From assembly GCA_028691845.1 (NCBI GenBank), contig JAQUYL010000010.1:59100-123099 (forward strand): a stretch of 64,000 nt of DNA, read 5' to 3'. Positions 43,299 to 52,409 of the stretch are shown piece after piece; within the stretch, counting starts at the first letter, position 1; every line of letters starts with the position of its first letter. Source of the stretch: Opitutaceae bacterium. Its GTDB lineage: Bacteria > Verrucomicrobiota > Verrucomicrobiia > Opitutales > Opitutaceae. Below the pieces are notes generated by a model that was given only the letters and a program-made list of their open reading frames with translations, was not told the origin of the DNA and searched no databases. Position numbers and translations under genes: made by a program.

Positions 43299-44781
43299 AT
43301 CCGCCCCGTCCCAGCGGACTCCGTCCGTGGCGCGCGAGTTCACCCCCGACCCCAACTGGCAGCGCGTGCGTCTGATCACCGGTTTTGAAAAGCTGCTGCT
43401 GGCGCACTTTGGCGTGATCGTCGTGTTTACTTCCTGGAGCTTTGGCGGACAGGCCGTTTTTGCGCGCCAGTTTTTGCTTGGTTGGGGCACGCTGGGAATG
43501 GCGCTGTTTGTGATTACCGCATGGCGTGAAGCCCACCGATCCAACACCACTCCGGCATGGTGCGCGCGACACCTCTGGCCCCTGATGCTCTTCGATCTGT
43601 TCGTCAGCCTGAGCTGCCTCAACCCCACCTTCCGGACAGCGATCCACGCCGGCGAACTGGTCAATGTGTTGATGCCGCCGCCGCATGCGTGGCTGCCCAG
43701 TTCCGCGCGCCCTGACCTGACGCTCCGCGAACTCTGGCTGGTCAACGGCATCATTTTATCCTGCGCCTGTCTTTACGTCGGGCTGCAGAGCCGTCGTGCC
43801 GTGCGGACCGCGCTATTCATCATGGCCGCCAACGGCGTGATCCTCGCCATCTTTGGCACTTTACAAAAACTGGTCCACGCCAAGGGGCTCTGGTTCGGCT
43901 TGGTGCCGTCGCCCCAGCCACTGTTCTTCTCGACATTTGTCTACCACAACCATTGGGGCGCTTTTACATTGCTCAACTCGGCGGTCTGCCTCGCCCTGCT
44001 GTTTCATTATTTGCGCAAAAACGGCAATCACCGCAATGTCTGGCATTCGCCCGCGCCGGTCGGCGCCCTCGCCACGCTGCTGCTGGCCGCCAGCTTGCCG
44101 TTGAGCGGATCGCGCTCAAGCACCCTGTTGATTTGTTTGCTGCTCATGATCGCCGCCGCTCATTTTCTTCTCAGTCTCATGCGCAGGCGGAAAGATCTGC
44201 ATGAATCGTCCGCCCTTCCCGCCGCCGCCCTTGTCCTGACTTTGGCGCTCGCCATCGGGGCCATCACTTACCTCAGCCGCGACACCATTATCACACGTAC
44301 TCAACTCACGGTGCAGCAGGTGGAGCAGATCCGGAATGCCACCAGTCTCAATGCACGCCTCCAGCTTTACGTCGACACCTGGCGAATGGCCACCGAGAAG
44401 CCGTGGTTTGGCTGGGGACTGGAATCCTATGCACACGTCTTCGGCATCTTCAACACGCAGCGCCCCATCGAACCATGGTTTCCGCGGCCCTTTTACGCCG
44501 AAGCGCATAACGACTGGCTGCAATCGCTGGCCGAGGTGGGCGTGATCGGGACCGGTCTCCTCCTGCTGCTGGGCCTGCTCCCGCTTTGGTCCGTGATCCG
44601 GGCGCGAGTCGAGTCGGTCGTCCCCCGTTATCTCCTGGCCGGCTGCGGTCTGCTCCTGCTCTATGCCGTGTTTGAATTTCCTCTGGCAAACCCGGCAGTG
44701 CTCATCTCCTTCGGCGCCTGCTTCTATTGTGCGGTCCGGTATCTCCAGTTGGAATTGAGCGATAGGAGTACCCGCACATGA
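43285..44781 (+). CDS. O-antigen ligase/polymerase-like (Wzy_C/WaaL family)
   Basis: 498 residues from ATG 43285. About 10-12 transmembrane segments with a large periplasmic loop. Close to the C-terminus is the family motif 'GWGLESYAHVFG' and 'AHNDWLQSLAEVGVIGTGLLLLLGL', i.e. the AHNxxLQ...E.G..G pattern of the O-antigen ligase superfamily (PF04932). It is the second polymerase/ligase-type protein of the locus. It may ligate the polymer to an acceptor or act as polymerase. Confidence 0.87.
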   Translation: MSAAESAPSQRTPSVAREFTPDPNWQRVRLITGFEKLLLAHFGVIVVFTSWSFGGQAVFARQFLLGWGTLGMALFVITAWREAHRSNTTPAWCARHLWPLMLFDLFVSLSCLNPTFRTAIHAGELVNVLMPPPHAWLPSSARPDLTLRELWLVNGIILSCACLYVGLQSRRAVRTALFIMAANGVILAIFGTLQKLVHAKGLWFGLVPSPQPLFFSTFVYHNHWGAFTLLNSAVCLALLFHYLRKNGNHRNVWHSPAPVGALATLLLAASLPLSGSRSSTLLICLLLMIAAAHFLLSLMRRRKDLHESSALPAAALVLTLALAIGAITYLSRDTIITRTQLTVQQVEQIRNATSLNARLQLYVDTWRMATEKPWFGWGLESYAHVFGIFNTQRPIEPWFPRPFYAEAHNDWLQSLAEVGVIGTGLLLLLGLLPLWSVIRARVESVVPRYLLAGCGLLLLYAVFEFPLANPAVLISFGACFYCAVRYLQLELSDRSTRT

Positions 44782-45599
44782 ACGAGTACTCCGTCCTCAT
44801 CCTGACCCTCAACGAGGAGCACAACCTGCCGCGTTGCCTCGCCTCGGTGCGGAAATGCGATGACGTCGTGGTGCTCGACTCCGGCTCAACCGACCGGACC
44901 GTGACACTAGCCGGCGAAGCTGACGCACGGGTGTTTTCCCGGCCGTTCGACACCTTCGCCGGCCAACGGAATCATGCCCAGCGCCATATCCCTTTTCGGC
45001 ATCCCTGGGTCTTCCACCTCGACGCCGACGAACAGATGACGCCGGAACTGGCCGCTGAATGCCGAGCCGCCGCCGTCCGCACCGACGTCGACGGTTTTTA
45101 CGTGGCCCCCAAGATGATGTTTCTGAATCGGTGGGTTCCTCATTGCACCGACTTTCCTGCCTGGCAGGCACGTTTCGTGCACGCACCGGAATTTGAATTT
45201 ATCGATTTCGGTCACGGCCAGCGCGAAGCCCCCACCATGCGCATGGGCCGGCTCACCGCCAACTATCTGCACGACATTCTCGCGCAGGGAGAATCCGCGT
45301 GGCTGAACAAACACCGCGGCTATGCCATCCGGGAAGCTCGCACCTGCGGGCAAGCCTCGGTTCCGCTAGCCTGGCGGCGGCTTTTCGCTGCCGACCCACT
45401 GGAGCGGCGACGGACACTAAAACAGTTAAGCTACCAGTTGCCCTTCCGTCCCGCCCTCCGTTTTGTTTACCAGTATATTCTCAGACGCGGATTTCTCGAC
45501 GGAGAAGCCGGCTTCCGCTATTGTCAATTATTAGCCCGTTACGAATCATTTGTCGCGCAGGAGCTGCGTCGGCTGCGCCTCGCCTCATCCGGCGAATGA
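44778..45599 (+). CDS. Glycosyltransferase family 2, WaaE/KdtX-like
   Basis: 273 residues. 'YSVLILTLNEEHNLPRCLASVRKCDDVVVLDSGSTDRTV' and 'FAGQRNHAQRHIPFRHPWVFHLDADEQMTPEL' (DADE) match the WaaE-type beta-1,4-glucosyltransferase group. 'RLTANYLHDILAQGESAWLNKHRGYA' and 'FVYQYILRRGFLDGEAGFRYCQLL' are also typical, the latter near the C-terminus. ATGA overlaps at both ends. Confidence 0.92.
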   Translation: MNEYSVLILTLNEEHNLPRCLASVRKCDDVVVLDSGSTDRTVTLAGEADARVFSRPFDTFAGQRNHAQRHIPFRHPWVFHLDADEQMTPELAAECRAAAVRTDVDGFYVAPKMMFLNRWVPHCTDFPAWQARFVHAPEFEFIDFGHGQREAPTMRMGRLTANYLHDILAQGESAWLNKHRGYAIREARTCGQASVPLAWRRLFAADPLERRRTLKQLSYQLPFRPALRFVYQYILRRGFLDGEAGFRYCQLLARYESFVAQELRRLRLASSGE

Positions 45600-46795
45600 G
45601 ACTGATTTTTGTCAACCGGGTTTACGCTCCGTCCGAGGCCGCCACGGCCCAATTACTGACGGACCTTGCCCCGGCGCTGGCCGAGCACCGGTGGGAGGTG
45701 CATGTGATCACGTCCGGCGCCGCCGGGCTGCCCGCCTGCGAATCTTCCACCGGGGTGACTATCCACCGCACTGCACCACCGCGTTTTTCGATCAGGCCTT
45801 TACGCCGTATCCTCCAATACGCGGCCTTCCTGCGGGGCGCCCGCCGCCAGTTGGCCAGGCTGGCGGCGCCAGATGCCCTCATCGTGTTGATGACCGATCC
45901 CCCCATGCTGGCAGTGGCCGCCACCTTCGTCGGGCTGCGCCGCGGAGCCAGGGTCGTCCAGTGGATTCAGGATATCTATCCGGAGATCGTGCCGGCGACG
46001 ATTGGAGCCTGGTCGGCCGTTCCGCTTGCGCCCCTCCGATGGGTGCGCAACCGCGCTTGGCGCGCAGCCGATCGCTGTGTGACCCTGAGTGACGGGATGC
46101 GGGCGGTCGTCGACGCCCAACTGGGCTTCCCCCGCTCCTGCCGGGTGATCCCCAACTGGGCCCCCCGAGAACTGGAAACCGCGCCGCCGCCCGCCGCGGT
46201 GGCCGCCCAGCGCGCCACCTGGGGTCTGACGGACAAATTTGTCGTGGCTTATTCCGGAAATCTCGGCCGCGTCCATGAGTTCGACACCGTGCTTGCGGCG
46301 GCAGCCCGATTGCAGTCCTGCCGTGACATCGTGTTCCTCTTTGCCGGCGGCGGCGCCCGGTTCCCGGCGGTGCGCGATGACGCACGGCAACGCCAGCTGG
46401 CGAATACGGTTTTTGTCGAGACGCAGCCCCGTTCCAACCTGGCGGTCTCCCTGGCCGCCGCCGACGTCCATCTGGTCACTTTGCGGCCCGGCTTCGAGCG
46501 CCTGGTTTTCCCCAGCAAGGTGGCGGGCGTGCTGGCGGCCGCGCGTCCGCTTCTTTTCGTCGGCCCGGAGGGGAGCGAAATCGCGCCATTGGTGACCCAG
46601 CATGACTGCGGAGCCGTGGTGGCCAACGGAGACGCCGCGGCGCTGGCCGGGCAAATCCTCCATCTTCGAGCCGGCCGTTCGCGCTGGCAGCAACAGGGGC
46701 AGAACGCGCGCGCCGTCTACGCCCGCCGTTATGTCTTGGCCGAAGCGGTGACCGCCTGGGAGCGGCTGCTCCACGAGCTGATGGCGGGAACGTGA
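45596..46795 (+). CDS. Glycosyltransferase family 4, WbuB-like
   Basis: 399 residues from ATG 45596. 'LIFVNRVYAPSEAATAQLLTDLAPALAEHRWEVHVIT', 'VVQWIQDIYPEIVPATIG', 'DRCVTLSDGMRAVVD', 'VIPNWAPRELE', 'FVVAYSGNLGRVHEFDTVLAAAARL', and 'LAVSLAAADVHLVTLRPGFERLVFPSKVAGVLAAARPLLFVG'. The PSK motif in place of E-x7-E is normal for the WbuB group. Precedes the initiating transferase gene. Confidence 0.9.
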   Translation: MRLIFVNRVYAPSEAATAQLLTDLAPALAEHRWEVHVITSGAAGLPACESSTGVTIHRTAPPRFSIRPLRRILQYAAFLRGARRQLARLAAPDALIVLMTDPPMLAVAATFVGLRRGARVVQWIQDIYPEIVPATIGAWSAVPLAPLRWVRNRAWRAADRCVTLSDGMRAVVDAQLGFPRSCRVIPNWAPRELETAPPPAAVAAQRATWGLTDKFVVAYSGNLGRVHEFDTVLAAAARLQSCRDIVFLFAGGGARFPAVRDDARQRQLANTVFVETQPRSNLAVSLAAADVHLVTLRPGFERLVFPSKVAGVLAAARPLLFVGPEGSEIAPLVTQHDCGAVVANGDAAALAGQILHLRAGRSRWQQQGQNARAVYARRYVLAEAVTAWERLLHELMAGT

Positions 46796-46848
46796 GCCGA
46801 AATACGTTTGCCTGTGTCATCTCCTGAGCCAAAGAGAATGGCAGCGCT

Positions 46849-48219
46849 ATGATCCAAGGGCGTAAGACTCTGATTTTTTTGGGCGCATTGGACATTTTCA
46901 GCACCCTGATCGTGTTCAACCTGCTCGCGTGGGCGCGCGGCCTGACCATCTCTGGCAGTCTTATTCTCGCTCCGCTGCTATTGCCGGCGTTTTTGCTCTG
47001 CCTCGGCATTTACCTGATCGACGGTTATGAGCCGCGAACGGACATGACCTCGGTCGCTTATGTCAGCCAGCATGGGATTGCGCTGATCACCGGGCTCGGC
47101 CTCACGCTGTTGCTGACGTACGCCATCATTCCTGGGGGCTACTCGCTGCAGAGCAGCCGCATAGTCATCTCCCTGAGCTTCCTGTCCCTGATCCCAATCA
47201 CCCTGGGCTATCGCGGCCTGTTGCAGGGGCGGCGGGCAGTCCGCAACCGGCAACGCTATTTCCTTTTCGCCGGCAGCCCTGAGAGCTGCCGCAGCTTCAA
47301 GGCGGAATGCACGAGAAATGGCATGTCCCAAGGAGTGTTGTATGCGACCATCGAGGAGCCGTCTGGCGAAAGCCTGCCTGCGGCCACTGCATCGATCCCG
47401 CCCTCCGCCGGTCTGCTGGATCTCCTGCGCCTCCACGCGGGACAGATCGATGCCATCATTCTACGGGAGACGAGTCACGAGCTGCCGCCGGAAATTTCCC
47501 AAAAGCTCGTCGATCTGCATTTTTCCGGGGTGCCCACTTACACCTTGGAGCTTTTTCACGAAGTCTACTGGCGCAAGATCCCCCTGTATCGGGTCAACCA
47601 GACCTGGCTTTTCCAGGAGGGATTCCCTATTGCCCGCGAGCCGGTGTTTGCCCGTCTCAAGCGGCTCAGCGACATCTTGTTTGCTGTAGTCGGGCTGGTC
47701 GCTTTTGCCCCGCTCTATCCGTTCATTGCCGCCGCCATCTGGCTGAATGATCGCGGCCCCATCCTTTTCCGCCAGACCCGCGTCGGGAAAAACCGCGTTC
47801 CTTTTGAACTAATCAAGTTCCGCACGATGCGCGCCGACGCCGATGCGTATCCCTACACCCGGGCAAATGATGATCGCGTCACCGCGGTGGGTCGTTGGCT
47901 CCGCACCACCCGCCTGGACGAGGTGCCCCAACTCTGGAATGTGCTGGTCGGCGAGATGAGCCTGATCGGCCCGCGGGCAGAGTGGACGAGGCTGGTTGAG
48001 GAATACGAGATCAATATCCCCTGTTATCACTTCCGGCATCTGATCAAACCCGGAATCACAGGCTGGGCCCAGGTCAACTATCCGTACGGGGCCGGCATCG
48101 AGGACACGCTCCGCAAGCTCGAGTACGACCTCTACTATATCCGCTACTTTTCCTTCGTGCTCGATGCCTCGATCGTGCTGAAGACGGTTCAGATCATGTT
48201 GTTCGGCAAGGGGCGGTGA
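46849..48219 (+). CDS. Polyprenyl-phosphate sugar-1-phosphate transferase (WcaJ/EpsE-like)
   Basis: 456 residues. Four N-terminal membrane helices, a CoA-binding-like middle domain (residues ~130-250), a fifth helix 'ILFAVVGLVAFAPLYPFIAAAIW' and the C-terminal catalytic domain: 'GPILFRQTRVGKNRVPFELIKFRTMRADAD', 'RTTRLDEVPQLWNVLVGEMSLIGPRAEW' (catalytic Asp-Glu) and 'KPGITGWAQVNYPYG'. Moves a hexose-1-phosphate to undecaprenyl phosphate, the first step of polymer synthesis. Confidence 0.95.
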   Translation: MIQGRKTLIFLGALDIFSTLIVFNLLAWARGLTISGSLILAPLLLPAFLLCLGIYLIDGYEPRTDMTSVAYVSQHGIALITGLGLTLLLTYAIIPGGYSLQSSRIVISLSFLSLIPITLGYRGLLQGRRAVRNRQRYFLFAGSPESCRSFKAECTRNGMSQGVLYATIEEPSGESLPAATASIPPSAGLLDLLRLHAGQIDAIILRETSHELPPEISQKLVDLHFSGVPTYTLELFHEVYWRKIPLYRVNQTWLFQEGFPIAREPVFARLKRLSDILFAVVGLVAFAPLYPFIAAAIWLNDRGPILFRQTRVGKNRVPFELIKFRTMRADADAYPYTRANDDRVTAVGRWLRTTRLDEVPQLWNVLVGEMSLIGPRAEWTRLVEEYEINIPCYHFRHLIKPGITGWAQVNYPYGAGIEDTLRKLEYDLYYIRYFSFVLDASIVLKTVQIMLFGKGR

Positions 48220-49742
48220 ACGCGATGGCTGACGCACGTGGAACGCCGCATCGCTGGCCCGGAACGGCAAATCGGATCCTGACCGTCCTGGCCATCGCCG
48301 GTGCAGTGTTGTCCGTCGCCCTTTTTCTGCGACGCGGCATGGCCGTGTGGTCGGCCGCGGCCATCGCCCCTGGAGTGATTGTCTCGTCGGGCTGCGAGCA
48401 GGAAAGTCAGTTCGCGGTCTGGCGCGCCATCCGCGACCAGCCCGTCTATGTCGACAGCCATAGGCAGCCGTATGCCGCGGCCTATTTCAACTGGTTGTTT
48501 TACCACGGCTATGCGCCACTGTTGCGGAGGGTGACTGCCACGCAAGGCGACTCCGCCCTGCCCCGTTACGGGAGACTGATCACCGCCGCCGGGGGAGTGG
48601 CGGGGGCGCTTGCCTTCGCCTGGCTTTTGTTCCGGCTCGACGATCGCCGCCTGATTTTCGCAGCAGCCGTGGCCGGTTACGTCTATTTCGGGCCGCTCAT
48701 CGGCTGGTGGGCCCATACCGTCCGGCCGGATGTCTGGGCATTAGCCTGTGAGACGGGAGCCGTGGTCGTCCTGCTCGCCGCCGGCCGGGCGCGGCCATGG
48801 CGGGCGGTGCTGGCAAGCACGCTGTTGTTCTTCGCCGCCTGGTCCTTCAAGCAGACCTTCGTTTGCGGGCTCGGCGCCGCCGTGCTCTTTCTTGTTGCCC
48901 GCCGGCGCTGGCGGATGGCCGCCGGCCTCGTGACCGGCAGCGTGGCGCTCTGGACCGGCACTTTGCTCACCTTGGGCGCCAACTACCGGTATGCGCTCTT
49001 CCATGTCACCCCCTATGATATCTTTTCCCTCCGCATCGGCTTGGACAATCTGGTCCTCGCGCTCGCGAAGGCCGCACCCCTCGTCGTGCTGGCGGCGGCG
49101 GCTTTCAGGGAAGGATGGCGCAATTCCCCAAATGTTCCCCTGACCCCGCTCGCCGCCGACGCGCGTCTGTTGGGCGGCATCGGTATCCTCGTTTCCGGCC
49201 CGCTGGCCTTCCTCGCGAGTTGCAAATTCGGAGCCTGGGTCAACTACTACTTCACCTTCTCCTTGATGCTTGCCCTCTACGGCAGCGCTTGGCCGCCGCC
49301 CCGCCAGCGGAAGTTGGGCGCGGCCGCTGCGACGGTCAGCCTCGCGCTCGTGCTTCAAGGTCTTGCCCTGGTTGGCGCGGTCGGAGTGATCGACCTCACC
49401 CCCCAAGCCCGGACGCTGGCGGTCCGCTGGGAAGTCTGGCGCCATCTACCCGAACCACGTTTCTCGCATGATACCCGTCTGAATCTGCCGTGGTTGAACA
49501 AGGGATCGCCGGCCTTCGTCCTGGCATTCAACTACGGCTTGGAACGGATGGCTCGAACCCGCTACGAGGGAGGCGGTTTGGGCGGCTTGATCGAGGCCGG
49601 CTATTTTTCCGCTCTCTTGCTGCCCGCCGAGACAACCGGCGAATATGATGGCGGCAGTCTGCGCCGGTATGTCCGGGGGCAGACCGTGGAAGGGATGACG
49701 GCATTCGTGCGCACCGAATCCGTCACTCCGCCGAACAGGTGA
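48216..49742 (+). CDS. Polytopic membrane protein, GT-C-like
   Basis: 508 residues from a GTG overlapping the previous stop (ATG 48225 is an alternative). About ten hydrophobic segments. 'EQESQFAVWRAIRDQPVYVDSHRQPYAAAYFNWLFYHGYAPLLRRV' is a periplasmic loop after the first helix, and 'YFGPLIGWWAHTVRPDVWALACETGA' follows; the layout resembles PMT/ArnT-type GT-C enzymes but the usual DE motif is not clear. Last gene of the locus. Confidence 0.72.
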   Translation: MNAMADARGTPHRWPGTANRILTVLAIAGAVLSVALFLRRGMAVWSAAAIAPGVIVSSGCEQESQFAVWRAIRDQPVYVDSHRQPYAAAYFNWLFYHGYAPLLRRVTATQGDSALPRYGRLITAAGGVAGALAFAWLLFRLDDRRLIFAAAVAGYVYFGPLIGWWAHTVRPDVWALACETGAVVVLLAAGRARPWRAVLASTLLFFAAWSFKQTFVCGLGAAVLFLVARRRWRMAAGLVTGSVALWTGTLLTLGANYRYALFHVTPYDIFSLRIGLDNLVLALAKAAPLVVLAAAAFREGWRNSPNVPLTPLAADARLLGGIGILVSGPLAFLASCKFGAWVNYYFTFSLMLALYGSAWPPPRQRKLGAAAATVSLALVLQGLALVGAVGVIDLTPQARTLAVRWEVWRHLPEPRFSHDTRLNLPWLNKGSPAFVLAFNYGLERMARTRYEGGGLGGLIEAGYFSALLLPAETTGEYDGGSLRRYVRGQTVEGMTAFVRTESVTPPNR

Positions 49743-49804
49743 ACTTCTCTTCGCGGCTGACCTCATTTCCGGTCCAATCGTCCTCCTATCCTCCATCCCG
49801 TCTT

Positions 49805-51187
49805 ATGAAATCCTTCGATCTCGTCTGCATCGGCGGTGGCAGCGCCGGCTTCAACGCCGCGCGGGTCGCCGCCGCCCTTGGCCAGAAGGTCGCCATTGTC
49901 GACGGCGCCGGGTCGCTTGGCGGCCTGTGCATCCTCCGCGGGTGCATGCCGTCGAAAACCTTGCTCTACACCGCGGAGATTCTCCATCTGGCCAGGCACG
50001 CCGATAAGTTTGGACTGCGCCTCACCGGCGCCCGCGCCGACATGAAGGCGGTCGCCGCCCGCAAGCGCCGCATCATCGGGGAATTCGCCAGGTACCGGGT
50101 CAAGCAGCTCCTCTCCGACCGTTTCGATCTCTACCGGGCCGACGCCAGATTTCTCGATCCCCACACGGTCGAGCTGTCCGATGGCCGCAAACTGCGCGGA
50201 CGGCATTTCCTCATCGGCACCGGCTCGAAGGTTTCCGTGCCGCCCATTCCCGGCCTGCGCGACATCGAATCCTGGACCAGCGACGATGTGCTCGACCTCG
50301 ATTTTCTGCCCGCAAGCGTGCTGGTTCTCGGCGGAGGCATTGTGGCTTGCGAGCTCGCCCAGTACCTAAATCGCATGGGAGCGCGCGTTGTCCAGGTTCA
50401 GCGCAGCGCCCAGATCCTGCGCGACCACTCCGAAGCGGCAGCGCACGTAATCGAGCAAGCCTTCGTCGGCGAGGGAATTGAACTCTTTACCGGCACCAAG
50501 ATCGAGGCCCTCGCCCAAGACCGGCGCGGTGTAACAATCAGATTCATCCATCAAGGCAGGACCATCATCCGCCGCGCCCGTCATTGCTTCAACGCTCTCG
50601 GCCGCGAACCCAACACCGTCGGGCTCGATCTCGCGGCGGCCGGGGTGCGCACCCGCCCTGACGGACAGATCGTTACCAACCGCTGGCAGCAGACCACCTC
50701 GCCGCACATCTATGCGGCAGGCGATTGCTGCGGGCCGCACGAGATCGTGCATGTGGCCATCCAGCAGGCCGAGTTGGCCGCCCGACACGCTGCCGGCTTG
50801 AAGAACCTTGAGCCCGTGGATTATTCGTTGCTGCTCAGTGTGGTCTTCACTGATCCGCAGCTTGCCACAGTCGGCCTCCTCGCGCGCGATCTCGACGAAC
50901 GGGGCACCAAGTACCTCAGCGCCTCCTATCCTTTCGATGATCATGGCAAATCCATCCTCATGGAGGCCAAGTACGGCTTCGTGAAGGTGCTCGCCGAACC
51001 CCGGCGCGGTCGCATCCTCGGTGCCGAGATGGTCGGCAAGGACGCCGGCGAACTCATTCACTGTATCTCAGTCGCCCTCGCGCAACGTGCCACCGTTTTC
51101 GACATGCTCCGCGCGCCGTGGTATCACCCGACATTGGCCGAGATCATCACCTACCCGCTGGAGGAGCTTGCTGAAAAACTGGGTTAA
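49805..51187 (+). CDS. Pyridine nucleotide-disulfide oxidoreductase (dihydrolipoamide dehydrogenase / MerA family)
   Basis: 460 residues. FAD site 'DLVCIGGGSAGFNAARVAAALG', redox disulfide 'GLCILRGCMPSKTL' (CxxxxC, with Arg-Gly-Cys-Met rather than the usual VGCIPSK), NAD(P) site 'SVLVLGGGIVACELAQYLNRMG', second FAD motif 'HIYAAGDCCGPH' and the C-terminal His-Glu dyad 'WYHPTLAEII'. Could be an Lpd or a related reductase; no 2-oxoacid dehydrogenase genes are nearby. Start at ATG 49805, followed by a strong terminator. Confidence 0.88.
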   Translation: MKSFDLVCIGGGSAGFNAARVAAALGQKVAIVDGAGSLGGLCILRGCMPSKTLLYTAEILHLARHADKFGLRLTGARADMKAVAARKRRIIGEFARYRVKQLLSDRFDLYRADARFLDPHTVELSDGRKLRGRHFLIGTGSKVSVPPIPGLRDIESWTSDDVLDLDFLPASVLVLGGGIVACELAQYLNRMGARVVQVQRSAQILRDHSEAAAHVIEQAFVGEGIELFTGTKIEALAQDRRGVTIRFIHQGRTIIRRARHCFNALGREPNTVGLDLAAAGVRTRPDGQIVTNRWQQTTSPHIYAAGDCCGPHEIVHVAIQQAELAARHAAGLKNLEPVDYSLLLSVVFTDPQLATVGLLARDLDERGTKYLSASYPFDDHGKSILMEAKYGFVKVLAEPRRGRILGAEMVGKDAGELIHCISVALAQRATVFDMLRAPWYHPTLAEIITYPLEELAEKLG

Positions 51188-51218
51188 TAATACCGCTTTC
51201 ACCGCACGCTTGATCAGG

Positions 51219-51247
51219 AAGGAGGCCCTGGGGCCTCCTTTCTTTTT
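51219..51247 (+). terminator. Intrinsic terminator after the disulfide reductase gene
   Basis: Perfect 9-bp stem AAGGAGGCC / GGCCTCCTT with CTGG loop, then TCTTTTTG. Lies 31 bases after the stop. Confidence 0.9.
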
Positions 51248-51281
51248 GACCGGATGGCGGGTTTGAGCAGAGGCTACCTCC

Positions 51282-52349
51282 ATGCCCACTTACTCCGCCC
51301 CCGTCTTCCTGACAGATCTCCTCAAGGCCAAGTCGCCGTCTGGCGCCGAGGCCCAGGCCCAAGCCGTGTTTGATCGCCACGTGCGGCCGCACGCCGACGT
51401 CTACGCCAACGATGCCTTGGGCAACCGCCTGGCCACCCTCAACCCCAAAGGCAATCCCACGCTCATGTTCGCCGGCCACATGGACGAGTTGGGCCTCATC
51501 ATCACCTTCATCAACAAGGATGGTTTCCTTTATTTCGACACCATCGGCGGGCATGATTTAAGCATCATTTCCGGCCGCCGCGTCATCATCCAAGCCGACG
51601 GGGGGCCGGTGAAAGGAGTCACCGGCAAACGCGCCATCCACCTCATGGAAGAGGAGGATCGCAAGAAAGTGCCGAAGAAGCACGAAATCTGGATCGACAT
51701 CGGGGCCAAGTCGAAGAAGGAGGCGCTCAAGCGTGTCTCCATCGGCGACGTGGCGACCTACGATCATGAATTTGAATTGATCAACGGCAGCATCGGCACC
51801 GCGCGCGCGTTCGACAACAAGGTGGGCGCTTACGTCGTGGGCGAGGCACTCGTGCGTCTGGCGAAGGGGAAGGCAAGGCTCGCCGCAAAAGTCGTGTCCG
51901 TCGCCACCACACAGGAGGAGATCGGCACCCGCGGCGCCATCACCGCCGGATTCGCCGCCAATCCGCACGTCGCCCTTGCCGTCGACGTCGGCCATGCGAC
52001 CGACCATCCCGACTGCGACAACCGCAGGTTCGGCGAAACCAAGCTGGGCGCCGGGCCGATTTTTTGCCGCGGTCCGAACATCAATCCCAAAGTGTTTGAC
52101 CGGCTGCTGGGATGCGCGAAGCGGGCCAGGATTCCGTACCAAATCGAGGCCGACCCGCGCCCGACCGGCACCGATGCCCGCGCGATCCAGATGGCTCGGG
52201 GCGGAGTGGCGTGCGGCCTGGTATCGGTGCCCCTGCGCTACATGCACACGCCCAGCGAAGTCGTGGACCTGAAGGATGTGGAGAATTGCGTCCGCCTCTT
52301 CGTCGAGTTCGCCCAATCGATCAAACCGGGCGAATCGTTCAACTGGTAG
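51282..52349 (+). CDS. M42 family glutamyl/leucyl aminopeptidase
   Basis: 355 residues. Metal and catalytic motifs of M42 tetrahedral aminopeptidases: 'FAGHMDELGLII' (HxD), 'GTARAFDNKVGAYVV' (bridging Asp), 'VATTQEEIGTRGA' (Glu-Glu), 'ALAVDVGHATD' (Asp) and 'YMHTPSEVVDLKD' (His). Cytosolic; trims peptides from the N-terminus. 34 bases after the preceding terminator; ends before its own terminator. Confidence 0.94.
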   Translation: MPTYSAPVFLTDLLKAKSPSGAEAQAQAVFDRHVRPHADVYANDALGNRLATLNPKGNPTLMFAGHMDELGLIITFINKDGFLYFDTIGGHDLSIISGRRVIIQADGGPVKGVTGKRAIHLMEEEDRKKVPKKHEIWIDIGAKSKKEALKRVSIGDVATYDHEFELINGSIGTARAFDNKVGAYVVGEALVRLAKGKARLAAKVVSVATTQEEIGTRGAITAGFAANPHVALAVDVGHATDHPDCDNRRFGETKLGAGPIFCRGPNINPKVFDRLLGCAKRARIPYQIEADPRPTGTDARAIQMARGGVACGLVSVPLRYMHTPSEVVDLKDVENCVRLFVEFAQSIKPGESFNW

Positions 52350-52378
52350 ACCCGAGCTCCCGATAGTTCTTCCCACGC

Positions 52379-52409
52379 AGCCGCGCCTAACCGGCGCGGC
52401 TGTTTTTTT
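52379..52409 (+). terminator. Intrinsic terminator for the M42 gene, overlapping a convergent stop codon
   Basis: Perfect 8-bp stem GCCGCGCC / GGCGCGGC, TAACC loop, then TGTTTTTTTG. The stop codon of the minus-strand PEP-CTERM gene (52387-52389) lies in the hairpin. Confidence 0.88.

Larger units (their letters stand above)
13592..49742 (+). other. Surface polysaccharide biosynthesis and export locus
   Basis: About 36 kb of co-directional genes, most with 4-base overlaps or gaps under 35 bases. They start with an asparagine synthase homologue and run through Wzm/Wzt export genes, many glycosyltransferases, methyl- and acetyltransferases, two Wzy/ligase-like proteins, an initiating sugar-phosphate transferase and a final polytopic protein. 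Housekeeping genes flank both sides. No Wzx flippase, Wzc/Wza co-polymerase or exosortase is seen. Several remnants lie at 23.5-28.3 kb. Confidence 0.85.

Noticed and set aside
42444..43754. 436-codon minus-strand open frame
   Set aside because: Antisense to a GT4 and the ligase-like gene, both with family motifs.
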